Under the pieces are notes generated by a model. The model had not been told where the DNA came from. It ran no database searches and was given only the letters and a program-made list of their open reading frames with translations. Positions 42,722 to 51,570 of a stretch of DNA of 64,000 nt are shown one piece after another. This DNA comes from Lentisphaerae bacterium GWF2_50_93 (GTDB lineage: Bacteria; Verrucomicrobiota; Lentisphaeria; Victivallales; GWF2-50-93): the NCBI GenBank assembly GCA_001804815.1, contig MHBI01000092.1:1-64000 (forward strand), written 5' to 3'. The stretch's first letter is position 1. Each line of letters starts with the position of its first letter. The translations under genes and the position numbers were made by a program.

Positions 42722-43229
42722 AAAATTTGTAAATTTGATGCCCGACTACGATTGGCTCGATGAAAAGGACAGGAAAGAGCTGAATCAGCATATTTGTGTC
42801 TGCGGGGAATGCGAGGGGAAATTCAAGGCAGTTGAGGTTTTCGGGGAGATTGTCTCTGAAAGGAGCCAGGAAATCATGAAAAATACGGATTTGACTGAAA
42901 ATGTGATGTCCAGGATAAAGCAAAAGGACAGTAAATCATATTCAATATTGTCCTTCGCGGCTGCATTCGTCGTCGTTGAGGCTGCAATACTGGTATTCCT
43001 GGACCCAAGGCTTATGGAAACCGTCAACATGATGCTTGCCGCGGTCGGACTTTCAGACGAATATATAACTGTGATAGGGGAATATTTCTCGAGCAGCATC
43101 CCGTTCAGCTTTGATCTGAGCCTGACCGGATTGATAAATATCGAAATGATCATCATAACAATCATAGCCGGAATTGTGCTTTCATTCCCGGCCATCCGGT
43201 TTTTTGATGAACGGAGGACGTCCAAGTAA
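42705..43229 (+). CDS. Membrane anti-sigma factor with zinc-binding N-terminus
   Basis: A 174-residue protein. The cytoplasmic N-terminus carries the zinc-binding anti-sigma pattern HICVCGEC (His-x3-Cys-x2-Cys) plus an upstream Cys4. One membrane helix (SILSFAAAFVVVEAAILVFL) and a second (MIIITIIAGIVLSFPAI) bracket a loop likely to face outward. Position and 17-base overlap make it the keeper of the ECF sigma factor at 42131. Confidence 0.78.
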   Translation: MHTECEKFVNLMPDYDWLDEKDRKELNQHICVCGECEGKFKAVEVFGEIVSERSQEIMKNTDLTENVMSRIKQKDSKSYSILSFAAAFVVVEAAILVFLDPRLMETVNMMLAAVGLSDEYITVIGEYFSSSIPFSFDLSLTGLINIEMIIITIIAGIVLSFPAIRFFDERRTSK

Positions 43230-43231
43230 GC

Positions 43232-43807
43232 ATGAAGAAAATCATCTTAACAGCCATGATTTCCCTGTCGGCATGCCATGTATTTGCCGCGGGTGGAGCT
43301 CACGATCCCAGGATGATATTGGGGTCTGTCCTGTTCATGCTTGTGGTTGCCTGCCTCATTATCCTGGCAAAACTGGGATGCATCTCCCTGGGACTTCTCT
43401 TGTCAGTTTTCAAACCGCAGAAGGTCATCAGGCTGAGTTCGGGACTGAACGGCAGGCTGTTGAAATCATTCCTTCTGGGAATAATGGTTTTCATAGCATA
43501 CATACTTCTCCTGGGTATATCAAAATTCATCCCGAAACCGTATGAAGGCCTCCTTTCAATACCGGTACTATTGCTTTTCTTCATACATTTTATTCTTGCT
43601 TTTACCGCAGTAAGCCATTTTACAGGCGAGAAAATACTGGCAAATACCTCCAGCCCGAAAGCCGGATCTACATTCTTTGCCGTCCTTTACGGCGGAATCG
43701 TCATACTTCTCTGTGGATTCTTTCCGATCTTCGGAATCATCATATTATCCGTAATTCTACTCACCGGTCTTGGCGGTACCCTTTCAGGTCTTGTCAGCAG
43801 AGGCTGA
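43232..43807 (+). CDS. Polytopic membrane protein of unknown function in the sigma operon
   Basis: A 191-residue protein starting two bases after the anti-sigma gene. About four to five hydrophobic helices (VLFMLVVACLIILAKLG, LGIMVFIAYILLLGI, IPVLLLFFIHFILAFTAV, IILLCGFFPIFGIIILSVILLTG) and a short signal-like N-terminus. No named family recognised. As the third gene of the ECF operon it may relay or respond to the same envelope signal. Confidence 0.6.
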   Translation: MKKIILTAMISLSACHVFAAGGAHDPRMILGSVLFMLVVACLIILAKLGCISLGLLLSVFKPQKVIRLSSGLNGRLLKSFLLGIMVFIAYILLLGISKFIPKPYEGLLSIPVLLLFFIHFILAFTAVSHFTGEKILANTSSPKAGSTFFAVLYGGIVILLCGFFPIFGIIILSVILLTGLGGTLSGLVSRG

Positions 43808-43887
43808 TTGATCTAAAAGGCATACATTTATCTCGAGGTAATTTTGGAGCGCTGGCGTCTCGCCGGCAATTCTTATAGTAGCATAAG

Positions 43888-44006
43888 CCTCAGTCTTCTT
43901 CCCTCTGCGCACTCTGCGGTAAAAGCATTGGATCCTAACCGCAAAGAACGCAAGGGGAAGGCGCGAAGTTCGCAGAGTTTTAGGAGATGCAGGATAAAGA
44001 CTGAGG
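43888..44006. mobile_element. 119-bp MITE-like element
   Basis: CCTCAGTCTT at 43888-43897 and AAGACTGAGG at 43997-44006 form perfect 10-bp inverted ends. Between them are CTCTGCGCACTCTGCGGT and CCGCAAAGAACGCAAG blocks that can pair. A GAGGTAATTTT start like that of the 1802 family lies just outside at about 43837. The gap 43808-44127 otherwise holds nothing recognisable. Confidence 0.6.
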
Positions 44007-44127
44007 GATTACGCATACATTCTTTAAAATTTGAGTTTCGTAATTGACTCCCTTGATTTAACGCCGGTACAACCCTAGATTGCCAGTTATCGGGTGTTTC
44101 TGCGCCCTATATTCGTCAAAATAATAA

Positions 44128-44367
44128 ATGAAAGGAATAATATATATGGAAAAGAAAATCAGGGATATGCTTGAGGAACTCAGAGTCCATCTCCAGGCCG
44201 ACGGCGGAGATCTCGAAGTTGTCAAGATCGATGGCAAGAATGTCGACCTCAGGCTCAAAGGCGCCTGCGGATGCTGCCCCCATGCGACCATGACAATCAA
44301 GGACGGTATCCAGAGGATTCTCAGGGAGAAGATAGACAAGGACATCGTCGTAGAAAGAGTCGAGTAA
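44128..44367 (+). CDS. NifU C-terminal-domain iron-sulfur scaffold
   Basis: A 79-residue stand-alone NifU/NfuA-type domain that holds a transient iron-sulfur cluster through Cys41 and Cys44 in GACGCCPHA. HLQADGGDLEVV and TIKDGIQRIL are diagnostic. GAAAGGA lies upstream of the ATG. A strong terminator follows at 44392-44416. Confidence 0.92.
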   Translation: MKGIIYMEKKIRDMLEELRVHLQADGGDLEVVKIDGKNVDLRLKGACGCCPHATMTIKDGIQRILREKIDKDIVVERVE

Positions 44368-44391
44368 TCCTCTTTGCATACGTTTATTCTT

Positions 44392-44416
44392 AAAAGCCGG
44401 CGAAAGCCGGCTTTTT
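44392..44416 (+). terminator. Rho-independent terminator after the NifU-domain gene
   Basis: GCCGGC (44396-44401), a GAAA tetraloop and GCCGGC (44406-44411), with four A-T pairs extending the stem and a TTTTT run to 44416. It lies 25 bases after the stop codon. Confidence 0.92.
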
Positions 44417-44442
44417 CTTGTCAATTGCGGGAGACTGACCCC

Positions 44443-44573
44443 GAATGCCGCTAAGTTAAGCATTTCTGCCATCATGAATACACAAGCTGAAGCTTGAACT
44501 CCAACCTCAGCACACAGACAAATATTGGAGTTCAAACTTTAGTTTGTCTTCTCTATAATCTTAGCGCCATTCG
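44443..44573. repeat. Copies of two dispersed intergenic repeats
   Basis: Bases 44443-44491 match 384-432 with about five differences in 49 bases. Bases 44527-44573 (TTCAAACTTTAGTTTGTCTT and TTAGCGCCATTCG) match 49602-49646. An inner AGACAAA / TTTGTCT pair gives an inverted repeat. Non-coding. Confidence 0.6.
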
Positions 44574-44655
44574 TGTCTGACCCCGAATGCACAGACCGCC
44601 CATTATAAGCCGACCTGGAGATCGGCGCTCCTTGTCAGGCATGCAATTGCCTTAT

Positions 44656-45666
44656 CTATGATTTATTATTGAATTCGCGTACTCCTGTCCGCCAGGCTGA
44701 AATCTTGCTCCAGGGAAATTCTGCCAGTTTGCCGGCAGCTTCAATGATTTCGCCATCCTGTGTGTCTTCAGCCGCAAGACTGAGAAGAAATGCCGCCTTT
44801 GATGGAGGAAACTCATTGAGCTGGGTCCAGTTCCAGTTTTTCCTTCCCATGTAATATGGAAGCATCCATCTGATTGCAGGTAAAATCCCGCGCCCATCGG
44901 CAGTCTTCCATCCCCATAGATCAATTCCCATCTGACGGGAGAGGCGGGACAGGATTGCAAAACCTGTAAGGTTGAAAGTGCAGTATGACATGGAAAGGGT
45001 GCGTGCGAGTTCGTGAGGCTGGCTCCCATCCGGTTCTATCTGTGAGCTGATCCGTGGATAAACATGGTTTTCAATTTGGTCGCGGGCTATTTTATCCTGA
45101 CCGCAGAAGACTGCGAAACAGACTACCTGTGTGTCATACCAGGTGCCATGGTTGTTGAACTCCCTGCATTCGGTCTGCCCATGTTCGCTTTTGAGAAACC
45201 ATTCGAGATAAGATCCTACCCAATCCTTAAGACCTGAAAGATCATTTTGAGTCCAGGATTTGCTGAACGGCAGATGCGAGACCATATCAAGCATATGACA
45301 TAGATTCATGGTATCTATGAGCCCCAGTCCTCTTCCTTCGCATCTTCCCGGTATGTACTGGGCATAGCGGAGATGGGGATTCATCATTGTGGAAGGCTCC
45401 AGGAACCAACAGCGCAGAAGCCTGCCGACGTGGCTTGCATGGATTTCATTTTCTGAAACAAAGGATTGGATAGTCAGACAGGAAACGGCATCGCAAAGGT
45501 GTTCCAGCTGGGTTCGATCTGTATTGTAATGTTCAGGATTGGTTTCCCCGTCCCTGCGTATGTAAGGCAGCCCATCCGGCTTTTGAGGGTCCGGCCACCA
45601 GTATGGAGCCATGCTTACGTAATCATTTTTCAGGCCGCTTGGCGGAAGCTTTGTTTTGTCGACCAC
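44656..45666 (-). CDS. PL5-type alginate lyase-like protein, probably 5'-damaged
   Basis: The product resembles alginate lyases of the PF05426/PL5 group, which split mannuronate-rich alginate. Clear blocks are MAPYWWPDPQKPDGLPYIRRD and the catalytic ECREFNNHGTWYDTQ, with the Asn-Asn-His and Tyr residues. No ATG opens this frame: GTG at 45666 is the first usual start, yet 46 more family-like codons (including SESWNKFKKELLHDAKSAEYL) continue upstream to a TGA at 45805. An ATG at 45814 would connect to that frame after a single-base deletion. A secretion signal is also missing. Probably a frameshifted gene with a lost N-terminus, or a truncated cytoplasmic form. Coordinates give the GTG-to-stop portion. 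Confidence 0.65.
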   Translation of the reverse strand: MVDKTKLPPSGLKNDYVSMAPYWWPDPQKPDGLPYIRRDGETNPEHYNTDRTQLEHLCDAVSCLTIQSFVSENEIHASHVGRLLRCWFLEPSTMMNPHLRYAQYIPGRCEGRGLGLIDTMNLCHMLDMVSHLPFSKSWTQNDLSGLKDWVGSYLEWFLKSEHGQTECREFNNHGTWYDTQVVCFAVFCGQDKIARDQIENHVYPRISSQIEPDGSQPHELARTLSMSYCTFNLTGFAILSRLSRQMGIDLWGWKTADGRGILPAIRWMLPYYMGRKNWNWTQLNEFPPSKAAFLLSLAAEDTQDGEIIEAAGKLAEFPWSKISAWRTGVREFNNKS

Positions 45667-45915
45667 GCTTAGGTGATCAATATCCAGGGATTTCAGGCTC
45701 TCCTTTGTAAGATATTCGGCGCTTTTCGCGTCATGTAAAAGTTCTTTTTTGAACTTATTCCATGATTCAGAGGTTGTTATAAATGTCTTTATTTGGAAAT
45801 TCCTTCAAATTCATCCTGGAGAATATGCCGGAAGCTTTATGGAGACAAATCAGATTCAAAAATGGCTGTTGACAATTGATTTACTGGGTTTATCCGGTTT
45901 GCTGACGGAGGAATG

Positions 45916-46416
45916 TCAGTCCTTTTTTACCTCTTTATTTAGATCTTTTTTCACAAAGTCGACGACATTCTGGAATTTAGGTATGTTCTGTTTGTCCACT
46001 TCCATGAGAGTCTGATGGGCTTCCAGTACAGTTTCAGCTTTCTCTGTCTTGTCTGTCGAGGTTCCTGCATCCATCCATCTCTGGTGGGATTCAATTTCAG
46101 AAGTGGTGGTGTAGGAGAATATTTTCTGAAGTCCAAGTCCGTTGAGAAGGTTTTTGTTATTGTCGCTGGCATTTACAATACTGACCAGGGATCCCAGCTT
46201 TTTCGCCTTCAGTCCGATCATGGCGAGGATCCCCATGAACGTACTGTCCATTCCAACGCATGCTGAGAGGTCAATAAAGATCCCCTTGCAGTCATGTTCA
46301 TCAAGACTGTTGGCGAAATTGCGCAAAGGAGGACTGCATTCAAAGGTGGCTCTGCCTTCCACTTTCACGTGGTATGCGCCATTCTCCCTGGCTATTAGTA
46401 CTTTTGCCTGCTTCAT
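45916..46416 (-). CDS. STAS-domain protein (anti-sigma factor antagonist type)
   Basis: A 166-residue cytoplasmic protein whose first 105 residues are a STAS domain: GIFIDLSACVGMDSTFMGIL, with a phosphorylatable Ser58 in the DS position, and AKKLGSLVSIVNASDNNKNLL. The remaining 60 residues are a charged helical tail absent from simple SpoIIAA-type proteins. It starts next to the alaS stop and is probably co-transcribed with it. Partner kinase and anti-sigma factor are not in the window. Confidence 0.82.
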   Translation of the reverse strand: MKQAKVLIARENGAYHVKVEGRATFECSPPLRNFANSLDEHDCKGIFIDLSACVGMDSTFMGILAMIGLKAKKLGSLVSIVNASDNNKNLLNGLGLQKIFSYTTTSEIESHQRWMDAGTSTDKTEKAETVLEAHQTLMEVDKQNIPKFQNVVDFVKKDLNKEVKKD

Positions 46417-48195
46417 TTATTCTTTAGTAAGGACCGCTTTTATGCGTCTCACTCCCTGGCTCGAACTTTCTTCTTTAAGAATTTTGAACTTTCCAAGCTT
46501 CGAAGTGTTATCAGAATGAGGCCCCCCGCAGATTTCCTTGCTGAAATCTCCTATGCTGTACATCTTTACCTTATCCCCATATCGCTCAACAAACAAGCCA
46601 ATAGCCCCCCTTGACTTGGCATCTTCAACAGTCGTCTCCTCGCATTCAATGTCATGCCCTTTCTGAATTACCTCATTGACAATGGCTTCCACCTTGGAGA
46701 TCTGTTCAGGAGTCATTTTGTCAGGATGTGAAAAATCGAAGCGAAGGCGTTCAACCGTTATGTTTGACCCCTTCTGGGCGACATGTGCCCCAAGAACCTG
46801 CCTCAAAGCCTCGTGGAGGATATGCGTTGCGGTATGAAGATTGGTTGTCATCTCGGAATTGTCCGCTAGTCCTCCCTTGAACTTCTGTTCCGCTCCCTGC
46901 CTTGAAAGCTCCTGGTGTTTCTGGTAGGCCTTGTCGAATCCTTCCCTGTCGACGGAAAAACCCTTCTCCCTTGCCATGTCATCAGTGAGTTCGATAGGGA
47001 ATCCATAAGTTTCATATAGATAAAACGCATTCTTCCCGCTGATTACCTTCTGTGTGACATGTGGAGGAACCCTTCCTATGAGCTTTTCAAATTCCCTGGT
47101 TCCTTTCTCCAGGGTTTTTTCAAACATCTCCTCTTCAGTCCTAAGAGCCTCGTAGATCTTGTCCTTGTTTCTTTCAAGTTCCGGATATACGTCTGAATAG
47201 TTTTCAACTACCTTTTCAGCGATAAGATCCGTGAAACGGCAGTCAATTCCAAGTTTCCGGCCCTCACGGATCGCCCTTCTGATCAGACGGCGAAGCACGT
47301 AGGCCTGATCCACGTTGCCAGGCACGACACCGTCGGCTATGATGAATGTCGCCGCCCGTATATGGTCGGCTATGATCCTTTCGGATCGTTCAATATCCCC
47401 TTCAGACACTTTCTTCAACTCATTTATCTTTGCAAAAAGCGGCTGGAACAACTCGGTCTCATAGCAGCTCTTCTTCCCCTGGAGTATGGCGGTGACACGC
47501 TCCACTCCCATTCCAGTATCAACATTCTGCTGTGAAAGAGGTTCGTATGTCCCTTTGTCAATCTTGTTATACTGCATGAACACATCATTCCAGATTTCCA
47601 CCCAGCGCCTGTCGTCTGGCGTGAAGACTGATGGAATTTCATTTTCAGGTCCGGTCCAGTAAAACATCTCGGTGTCGGGGCCGCAAGGACCGGTCTGTCC
47701 GGCCGGACCCCACCAATTGTCCTTCTTAGGCCTCTTCGATATCCTGTTTTCCTTAAAACCAAGCCTGAGCCAGTGATTATAGGCTTCTTCGTCAAATGGA
47801 GCGTCGGCATCCCCTTCAAAGACCGTGACCGCCAGTTTGTCCATCGGAAGTCCGAGGCATTTTGGGCTTGTCAGGAATTCAAAGCTGAACTCAATCGCAT
47901 CCTTCTTGAAATAATCGCCAAGCGACCAGTTCCCAAGCATCTCGAAGAACGTGAGATGCACAGCGTCACCGACTTCATCAATGTCTCCTGTGCGTATGCA
48001 CTTCTGATAGTTGACCAGCCGTTTCCCCTGGGCATGCTTCTGTCCGAGAAGAAACGTGATAAGCGGATGCATCCCGGCGGTCGTGAACAGGACGGTGGGA
48101 TCATTTTCAGGGACAAGAGGGGCGCTGCCGATCACGGCATGCCCTTTTGAGACGAAAAAGTCCAGGTATTTCTTCCTTAAATCTTTGGCATTCAT
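46417..48195 (-). CDS. alaS: Alanyl-tRNA synthetase, short form without C-Ala domain
   Basis: Class II synthetase that charges tRNA-Ala. Motif 2/3 regions (TTAGMHPLITFL, HLTFFEMLGNWSLGDY, NVDTGMGVERV) are followed by the tRNA-binding helices and the editing domain with TATHILHEALR (HxxxH) and CGGPHSDNT. The protein ends at residue 592, right after the editing domain; the usual C-terminal DHHA1/C-Ala part of about 280 residues is missing. Short AlaS proteins of this size are known in some lineages. The ATG is followed by AKDLRKKYLDFF, a normal start. Confidence 0.93.
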   Translation of the reverse strand: MNAKDLRKKYLDFFVSKGHAVIGSAPLVPENDPTVLFTTAGMHPLITFLLGQKHAQGKRLVNYQKCIRTGDIDEVGDAVHLTFFEMLGNWSLGDYFKKDAIEFSFEFLTSPKCLGLPMDKLAVTVFEGDADAPFDEEAYNHWLRLGFKENRISKRPKKDNWWGPAGQTGPCGPDTEMFYWTGPENEIPSVFTPDDRRWVEIWNDVFMQYNKIDKGTYEPLSQQNVDTGMGVERVTAILQGKKSCYETELFQPLFAKINELKKVSEGDIERSERIIADHIRAATFIIADGVVPGNVDQAYVLRRLIRRAIREGRKLGIDCRFTDLIAEKVVENYSDVYPELERNKDKIYEALRTEEEMFEKTLEKGTREFEKLIGRVPPHVTQKVISGKNAFYLYETYGFPIELTDDMAREKGFSVDREGFDKAYQKHQELSRQGAEQKFKGGLADNSEMTTNLHTATHILHEALRQVLGAHVAQKGSNITVERLRFDFSHPDKMTPEQISKVEAIVNEVIQKGHDIECEETTVEDAKSRGAIGLFVERYGDKVKMYSIGDFSKEICGGPHSDNTSKLGKFKILKEESSSQGVRRIKAVLTKE

Positions 48196-48379
48196 ATTTT
48201 AACGCTCTTAAGTATGGTTTTTCCTATATGACACAAGTCTTGGAAAATACTGTTTTTTCCGTCAAATTCAACTACTTTCTATAAAATCAGGGCATTCCTC
48301 AAGGAACCTCACAAAATTATTATTTGCGTTGTTGCGGAATCCGCAAGTAAAGTTATAGTTACAAAATTTTTAATCATGG

Positions 48380-49543
48380 ATGGAATTCAAGATGCAGAGG
48401 ACCTACAACTGGAAAGAGAAAAGGGAGAAGAACGCAGTTCTCGCCTTTGAAGACGGCACTGTCCTGAGAGGATATTCAATCGGAGCGCCCGTCGACAGGG
48501 AGGGGGAGGTCGTTTTCAATACTGGAATGACCGGTTACCAGGAAATTCTCAGCGATCCGTCCTATGCCGGACAGTTTGTGACTATGACCTACACCCAGAT
48601 CGGCAGCACCGGCATAAATGCGGAAGACATGGAATCCAGAAAATTCTTCGCCAACGGCTTCATAGTCCATGAGCTCAACGAGGTAAGCAACTGGCGTTCA
48701 AAGGAATCTCTTACAGAAGCACTCATAAGACATGACATCCCCGGGATAGCCGGCGTTGATACCAGGGCCATCACGAGCAAGATCCGCAACTGCGGCACGA
48801 TGAAAGCCTATATGTGCTGCAGTGGGAAGATTTCCCCTGAAAAAGCCGTCGCCAAGGCGAAGTCCTGGGAAGGACTGGACAATAAGGATTATGCTTCAAA
48901 AGTATCCTGTGAAAAGCCGTACCAGTGGGATCCGGATGGGAAAATTACTAAGTCCTGGGGAATATGCTCGATCCTGCCAAAGGTCGAATTCAAAGTTGTC
49001 GCCTATGACTTTGGTATAAAGTGGAATATCCTACGCTCCCTGAGATTGAGCGGGATGGATGTGACAGTTGTTCCCGCAAAGACAACAGCAGCTGAAGTCC
49101 TGAAAAAGAAGCCCGATGGAGTCTTCCTGTCCAACGGTCCTGCGGATCCCGCGGCCGTGTCATATGCCATAGAAGCTTCAAGACAGCTTATCGGAAAAGT
49201 CCCGGTCATGGGAATCTGCCTCGGACACCAGATACTCGGAATTGCAGTGGGAGGTGAAAGATTCAGGCTCAAGTTCGGACATCACGGATGCAACCATCCA
49301 GTTAAACGCCTTGAGAACGAAAGCGTTGAAATTACTTCACAGAACCATAACTTCGCCATCAAACAGGATTCGCTGCCTTCAACAGTAGAAGTAACGCATG
49401 TCAACCTCAACGACCAGACAGTGGAAGGCATCAGGCATAAGAAGGAACCAATGTTCGCCGTCCAATACCATCCCGAGGCGTCTCCCGGACCCCACGATCC
49501 CAGATATCTTTTCAACCAGTTCAAAGAACTGATGAAGAAGTAA
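48380..49543 (+). CDS. carA: Carbamoyl-phosphate synthase small subunit
   Basis: Glutamine amidotransferase subunit feeding ammonia to CarB for arginine and pyrimidine synthesis. The N-domain shows VLAFEDGTVLRGYSIGA and FNTGMTGYQEILSDPSYAGQ. The class I amidotransferase triad is in GICLGHQILG (Cys) and YHPEASPGPHD (His, Glu). The N-terminus carries about 15 extra residues before the usual start; an internal ATG at 48392 is an alternative. carB is not in the window, so the two subunits are encoded apart. Confidence 0.94.
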   Translation: MEFKMQRTYNWKEKREKNAVLAFEDGTVLRGYSIGAPVDREGEVVFNTGMTGYQEILSDPSYAGQFVTMTYTQIGSTGINAEDMESRKFFANGFIVHELNEVSNWRSKESLTEALIRHDIPGIAGVDTRAITSKIRNCGTMKAYMCCSGKISPEKAVAKAKSWEGLDNKDYASKVSCEKPYQWDPDGKITKSWGICSILPKVEFKVVAYDFGIKWNILRSLRLSGMDVTVVPAKTTAAEVLKKKPDGVFLSNGPADPAAVSYAIEASRQLIGKVPVMGICLGHQILGIAVGGERFRLKFGHHGCNHPVKRLENESVEITSQNHNFAIKQDSLPSTVEVTHVNLNDQTVEGIRHKKEPMFAVQYHPEASPGPHDPRYLFNQFKELMKK

Positions 49544-49601
49544 GAGACAAATTATTCAAGAATGCCCGAAAGACTCCAACCTTGGCACATCGACAAATGG
49601 T

Positions 49602-49646
49602 GGAGTACAAACTTGAGTTTGTCTTCTCTTTTCTTAGCGCCATTCG
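49602..49646 (+). repeat. Dispersed repeat copy between carA and the DUF1573 gene
   Basis: Matches 44527-44573 (CAAACTTGAGTTTGTCTTCT and TTAGCGCCATTCG). Non-coding; no known mobile gene nearby. Confidence 0.6.
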
Positions 49647-49755
49647 GCCGTTTCAATGCCGAATCACGGAAAAATAAAAGTATTCCGCCGCTTGTGTTTT
49701 GGCGTTCAGCGGACATATTCCGCTTCCTGGAAAGGAAATGAAACATGGGGGCGAC

Positions 49756-51570
49756 ATGAAGAAGACTGCTGCAATCCTACTCCTCTTCGCATCTCTAGGT
49801 TTGCTTTCCCATGCAGGGGAGCCGAAGCTCTCGGTCGCAGGACAGCCGTCCTTCGATTTTGGAACACACCCGTCGAACCATAAAAAGGAAGCCGTATTCA
49901 TAATAAGGAACACCGGCGACAGCCTGCTTGAAATCAAGGGCGTCAACAAGACCTGCGGCGGCTGCGTCGAGATCAGCGTCTCTGAAAAGGAGATCCTTCC
50001 TGAGAAAACAACCGAGATAAGGCTTACGCTGGTGCCCGGCACCCTTTCAGGTCCGTACACGAAGAACTTCTTCATTGAGACGAACGATCCAGAACAGAGG
50101 TTTTTCAAGTTCACTTTCTCGGGCACCGCTGTTTCTGTCGCTGAGATAAAACCCTCGAACCTGATGTATATAGGTAAGATTGATCCCGGAACCGCCTGCA
50201 AGCGGGTCTTTCTTGTAGTTCCAGCGGAGAAGGGAACAGTGTTCGGGGAGCCGGTGGCGGAATGCAATTATCCAGTGAATGTTTCTTCATCCAGGTCCGA
50301 CAAAGGGCTTAATATTATTTTCGGGTTCCTGCCCGAAAAGAATATTGGCGACATGAAATGCAGGATCAAAGTTCCAGTCCTGAAGCCGGAGGGCTGGCCG
50401 CCATTGGAGATATTTATCTCCGCGACGATCGCGGATCCAAATAACTCGGGCATTTTGCCCGAGGAAAAGAGGAAAAAAGAGATAAATTCCCATGATGCTT
50501 CTGTCGTGATCGAGTATTTCCATCAGGCGGGCTGCGGAGACTGCCGCATGATCGACACTTTCATCATCCTGAAAATGGAGGAGAACTTCAAGGGCAGGTT
50601 CAAGATCGAGAAGTATGACACCGCAATCATGGACAATTTCCTGAGATTCGCGTACCGCCGGGACAAGCTCGATATCAAGGGCAACGAGACGGTATGCATG
50701 ATCGTGAACGGGAAACATGCGTTCAACGGCTATAAGAACATAGAAACCGGGCTTCTCAAACAGATCGAATCATCGTTGAAACAGAACGAAAAACCTGACA
50801 CCTCCTTCAATATAACGAATGCGGCGGATAAAGAGCAGATGCTGAAAAAGCATGCCGACAATATCACCCTGGGCGCATTAATCGTCGCCGGGCTCATCGA
50901 CGGGATAAATCCCTGCGTCTTCTCAACGCTTGTCTTCTTCATGAGCATACTTGCGGTCTCTGGGGTCAAGGGCAGGAAACTGGTGTTCTTCGGATCGGTC
51001 TACTGCATATCATGCTTCCTGACCTATCTCCTGCTCGGACTGGGGATATTCCGTTTCATCAAGCTGTTCTCCGGATATGAGACAATGCAGATGATCATCA
51101 ACAGGGGGATGTTCGCGTTGCTGGTGGTATTCGCCATCCTTTCTTTCCGGGATGCGTGGCTCTATAGGAAAACCGGATCTGCAGCAAGCGTGATTCTGCA
51201 GCTTCCAGGTTTCCTGAAGAACAGGATACACAAGATCATAAGGGAAGGAACGCATTTCAAGCATCTTGCCGCAGGGGCGCTGGTAACGGGATTTCTTGTC
51301 ACTCTCCTTGAAAGCGTCTGCACCGGACAGGTCTATCTTCCCGCGCTTGCATTGCTGGCGAAACAGTATCCATCCTCAATCAAATGGCTGTTCTATCTCA
51401 TCCTCTACAACGTGATGTTCATCATACCTCTGCTGGCGATGTTCCTCGCGGCGTATGCCGGGACTGGACTCGCCACGATGGTCAAGTGGTCGAAACGGGA
51501 TGTAGTTGTCGGCAAGATACTTCTTGGAGTACTCTTCCTGGGGCTTGCGGTGCTGATGATTCTTTTCTGA
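49756..51570 (+). CDS. DUF1573 - thioredoxin-like - DsbD/CcdA-type membrane fusion protein
   Basis: A 604-residue exported membrane protein. From the ATG at 49756 (GGGGG upstream) a signal peptide is followed by a DUF1573 domain (PSFDFGTHPSNHKKEAVFIIRN, with KTCGGC). Next comes a periplasmic thioredoxin-like segment with the redox pair in AGCGDCRM, and then a membrane part of about six helices with the paired cysteines of DsbD/CcdA in GINPCVFSTL and ESVCTGQVYLPAL. This implies electron transfer from cytoplasmic thioredoxin through the membrane to the linked periplasmic thiol domain. Substrates unknown; envelope thiol proteins or cytochrome maturation are possible. It overlaps the comEC start by one base. 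Confidence 0.78.
   Translation: MKKTAAILLLFASLGLLSHAGEPKLSVAGQPSFDFGTHPSNHKKEAVFIIRNTGDSLLEIKGVNKTCGGCVEISVSEKEILPEKTTEIRLTLVPGTLSGPYTKNFFIETNDPEQRFFKFTFSGTAVSVAEIKPSNLMYIGKIDPGTACKRVFLVVPAEKGTVFGEPVAECNYPVNVSSSRSDKGLNIIFGFLPEKNIGDMKCRIKVPVLKPEGWPPLEIFISATIADPNNSGILPEEKRKKEINSHDASVVIEYFHQAGCGDCRMIDTFIILKMEENFKGRFKIEKYDTAIMDNFLRFAYRRDKLDIKGNETVCMIVNGKHAFNGYKNIETGLLKQIESSLKQNEKPDTSFNITNAADKEQMLKKHADNITLGALIVAGLIDGINPCVFSTLVFFMSILAVSGVKGRKLVFFGSVYCISCFLTYLLLGLGIFRFIKLFSGYETMQMIINRGMFALLVVFAILSFRDAWLYRKTGSAASVILQLPGFLKNRIHKIIREGTHFKHLAAGALVTGFLVTLLESVCTGQVYLPALALLAKQYPSSIKWLFYLILYNVMFIIPLLAMFLAAYAGTGLATMVKWSKRDVVVGKILLGVLFLGLAVLMILF

Noticed and set aside
51384..51569. N-terminal extension of comEC by 62 codons
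   Set aside because: The extension lies wholly inside the previous gene in another frame and has no hydrophobic or family-like sequence; the TGATG overlap gives a natural start at 51570.
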